A DNA stretch of 43,875 nucleotides from contig JAGFXO010000007.1 in assembly GCA_017861285.1 (NCBI GenBank), forward strand, positions 1 to 43,875. Reading direction: 5' to 3'. The notes under the pieces are model-generated. The model was not told the origin of the DNA and made no database searches. It saw nothing but the letters and a program-made list of their open reading frames with translations. Positions 43,289 to 43,875 of this stretch are shown in pieces. Position 1 is the stretch's first letter. Each line of letters begins with the position of its first letter. The position numbers and the translations under genes are program-made. Source of the DNA: Geobacteraceae bacterium (GTDB taxonomy: Bacteria > Desulfobacterota > Desulfuromonadia > Geobacterales > Geobacteraceae).

Positions 43289-43645
43289 TTAAAAAAGTAG
43301 ACATATCGCCCTTAAACCCATAAGTAAAACCGAGATTGTCAAAGAGCAAACAACATAAGCAAGGGGGCAGTCCGTCCTCAACCCGGCAAAAAGTCCCATC
43401 TGAGAGCGAAATAGTGCTTCGATTTTTGCAGTTTTAACAAAACCAAGGTAGTGCTCGCATCCCCAGAGGGGGCCCAGTTTAAAAACTGCCCCGAATGCCG
43501 TTGGCAGAAGTACGTCAGCTACAGGTTTGCGGATTCGGGTTAAACAATTTTGCGATAATGTTGACAGACAATATCTTTTCAGTTCGTGAACGGGATAAGG
43601 AGGTTGTTTGGCAATAACTATCTCTTTGCCCTTGGTATTATTCAA
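43289..43645 (-). CDS. Orphan hypothetical frame, possibly a remnant
   Basis: A 118-codon frame encodes a product with mixed composition: PYPVHELKRYCLSTLSQNCL near the start, GAVFKLGPLWGCEHYLGFVK in the middle, and a hydrophobic C-terminus (YVVCSLTISVLLMGLRAICLLF) that could span a membrane. It is richer in G and C than the DNA around it, which sets it apart from the AT-rich gtr region. No ribosome binding site is evident before the start at 43645. I do not recognise it; it may be a scrap of a transposase or other mobile gene, or chance. Confidence 0.3.
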   Translation of the reverse strand: MNNTKGKEIVIAKQPPYPVHELKRYCLSTLSQNCLTRIRKPVADVLLPTAFGAVFKLGPLWGCEHYLGFVKTAKIEALFRSQMGLFAGLRTDCPLAYVVCSLTISVLLMGLRAICLLF

Positions 43646-43875
43646 AGCGCTCTTTTAACAGAAATAGCCATCTTTTCCTGCTTATACTTGCGTTTTGCAC
43701 GCTTCAGCAAAACATTCTTCACCTGAACCAGGTAATATAACGCTAAATATTAATGCAATATTCTGGAGCATCATAGGAAGCAACTCATTATTAATACGTG
43801 ATGATACATTACCATATGTCCATGAGGTAACCATTATATCAAGGCTATGAAGCGCAACATGTTCGTGATTAATTG

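Overview
The window looks like chromosomal DNA of a Geobacter-like member of the Desulfuromonadota. The strongest pointer is the minus-strand run icd, mdh, korD, korA, korB, korC, which is the layout I know from Geobacter genomes. It fits with a PEP synthase, a sugar-kinase-like PFK with pyrophosphate-type residues, an HD-GYP protein and a rubrerythrin-like diiron protein. Taxonomy is an inference. I could not run any search.

Layout. 1-2100: a left-truncated secreted protein made of a hexapeptide repeat, a divergent AraC-type regulator with an internal 45-bp duplication, and poorly coding DNA. 2200-8000: rubrerythrin-like gene, a small membrane protein plus a Sel1-repeat protein, hisI-hisG, and ppsA with a small companion gene. 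8100-11700: SagB-type nitroreductase, exported MsrB, a broken thrC, and a HAD phosphatase. 11760-16660 (all minus): hom, nusB, ribH, ribBA, pfk. 16700-20620 (minus): trailing genes of a tightly packed run dedA, trmJ, semiSWEET, lemA, ygcG-like TPM protein, second TPM protein. 20670-27310 (minus): HD-GYP gene and the oxidative TCA block (icd, mdh and 2-oxoglutarate:ferredoxin oxidoreductase).

27450-43000 (minus) is a surface polysaccharide (O-antigen-like) locus. rfbF, rfbG and rfbH should make CDP-4-keto-3,6-dideoxyglucose from glucose-1-phosphate. They are followed by an extended SDR and a thiamine-diphosphate enzyme of the acetolactate-synthase type. That set resembles the CDP-yersiniose pathway, in which a TPP flavoenzyme grafts a two-carbon branch on C4. 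Directly downstream, and partly translationally coupled, lie an HpcH/HpaI-type aldolase, a classical SDR, a dehydroquinate-synthase-like sugar-phosphate cyclase and an RfbV-like glycosyltransferase. The combination suggests an unusual branched or carbocyclic sugar and is the most interesting system here. Upstream are gtrA and gtrB and a very AT-rich 828-residue membrane protein that could be the matching lumenal/periplasmic transferase or a polymerase. The spaces between these genes hold decayed gene pieces, as expected in a locus that turns over by transfer.
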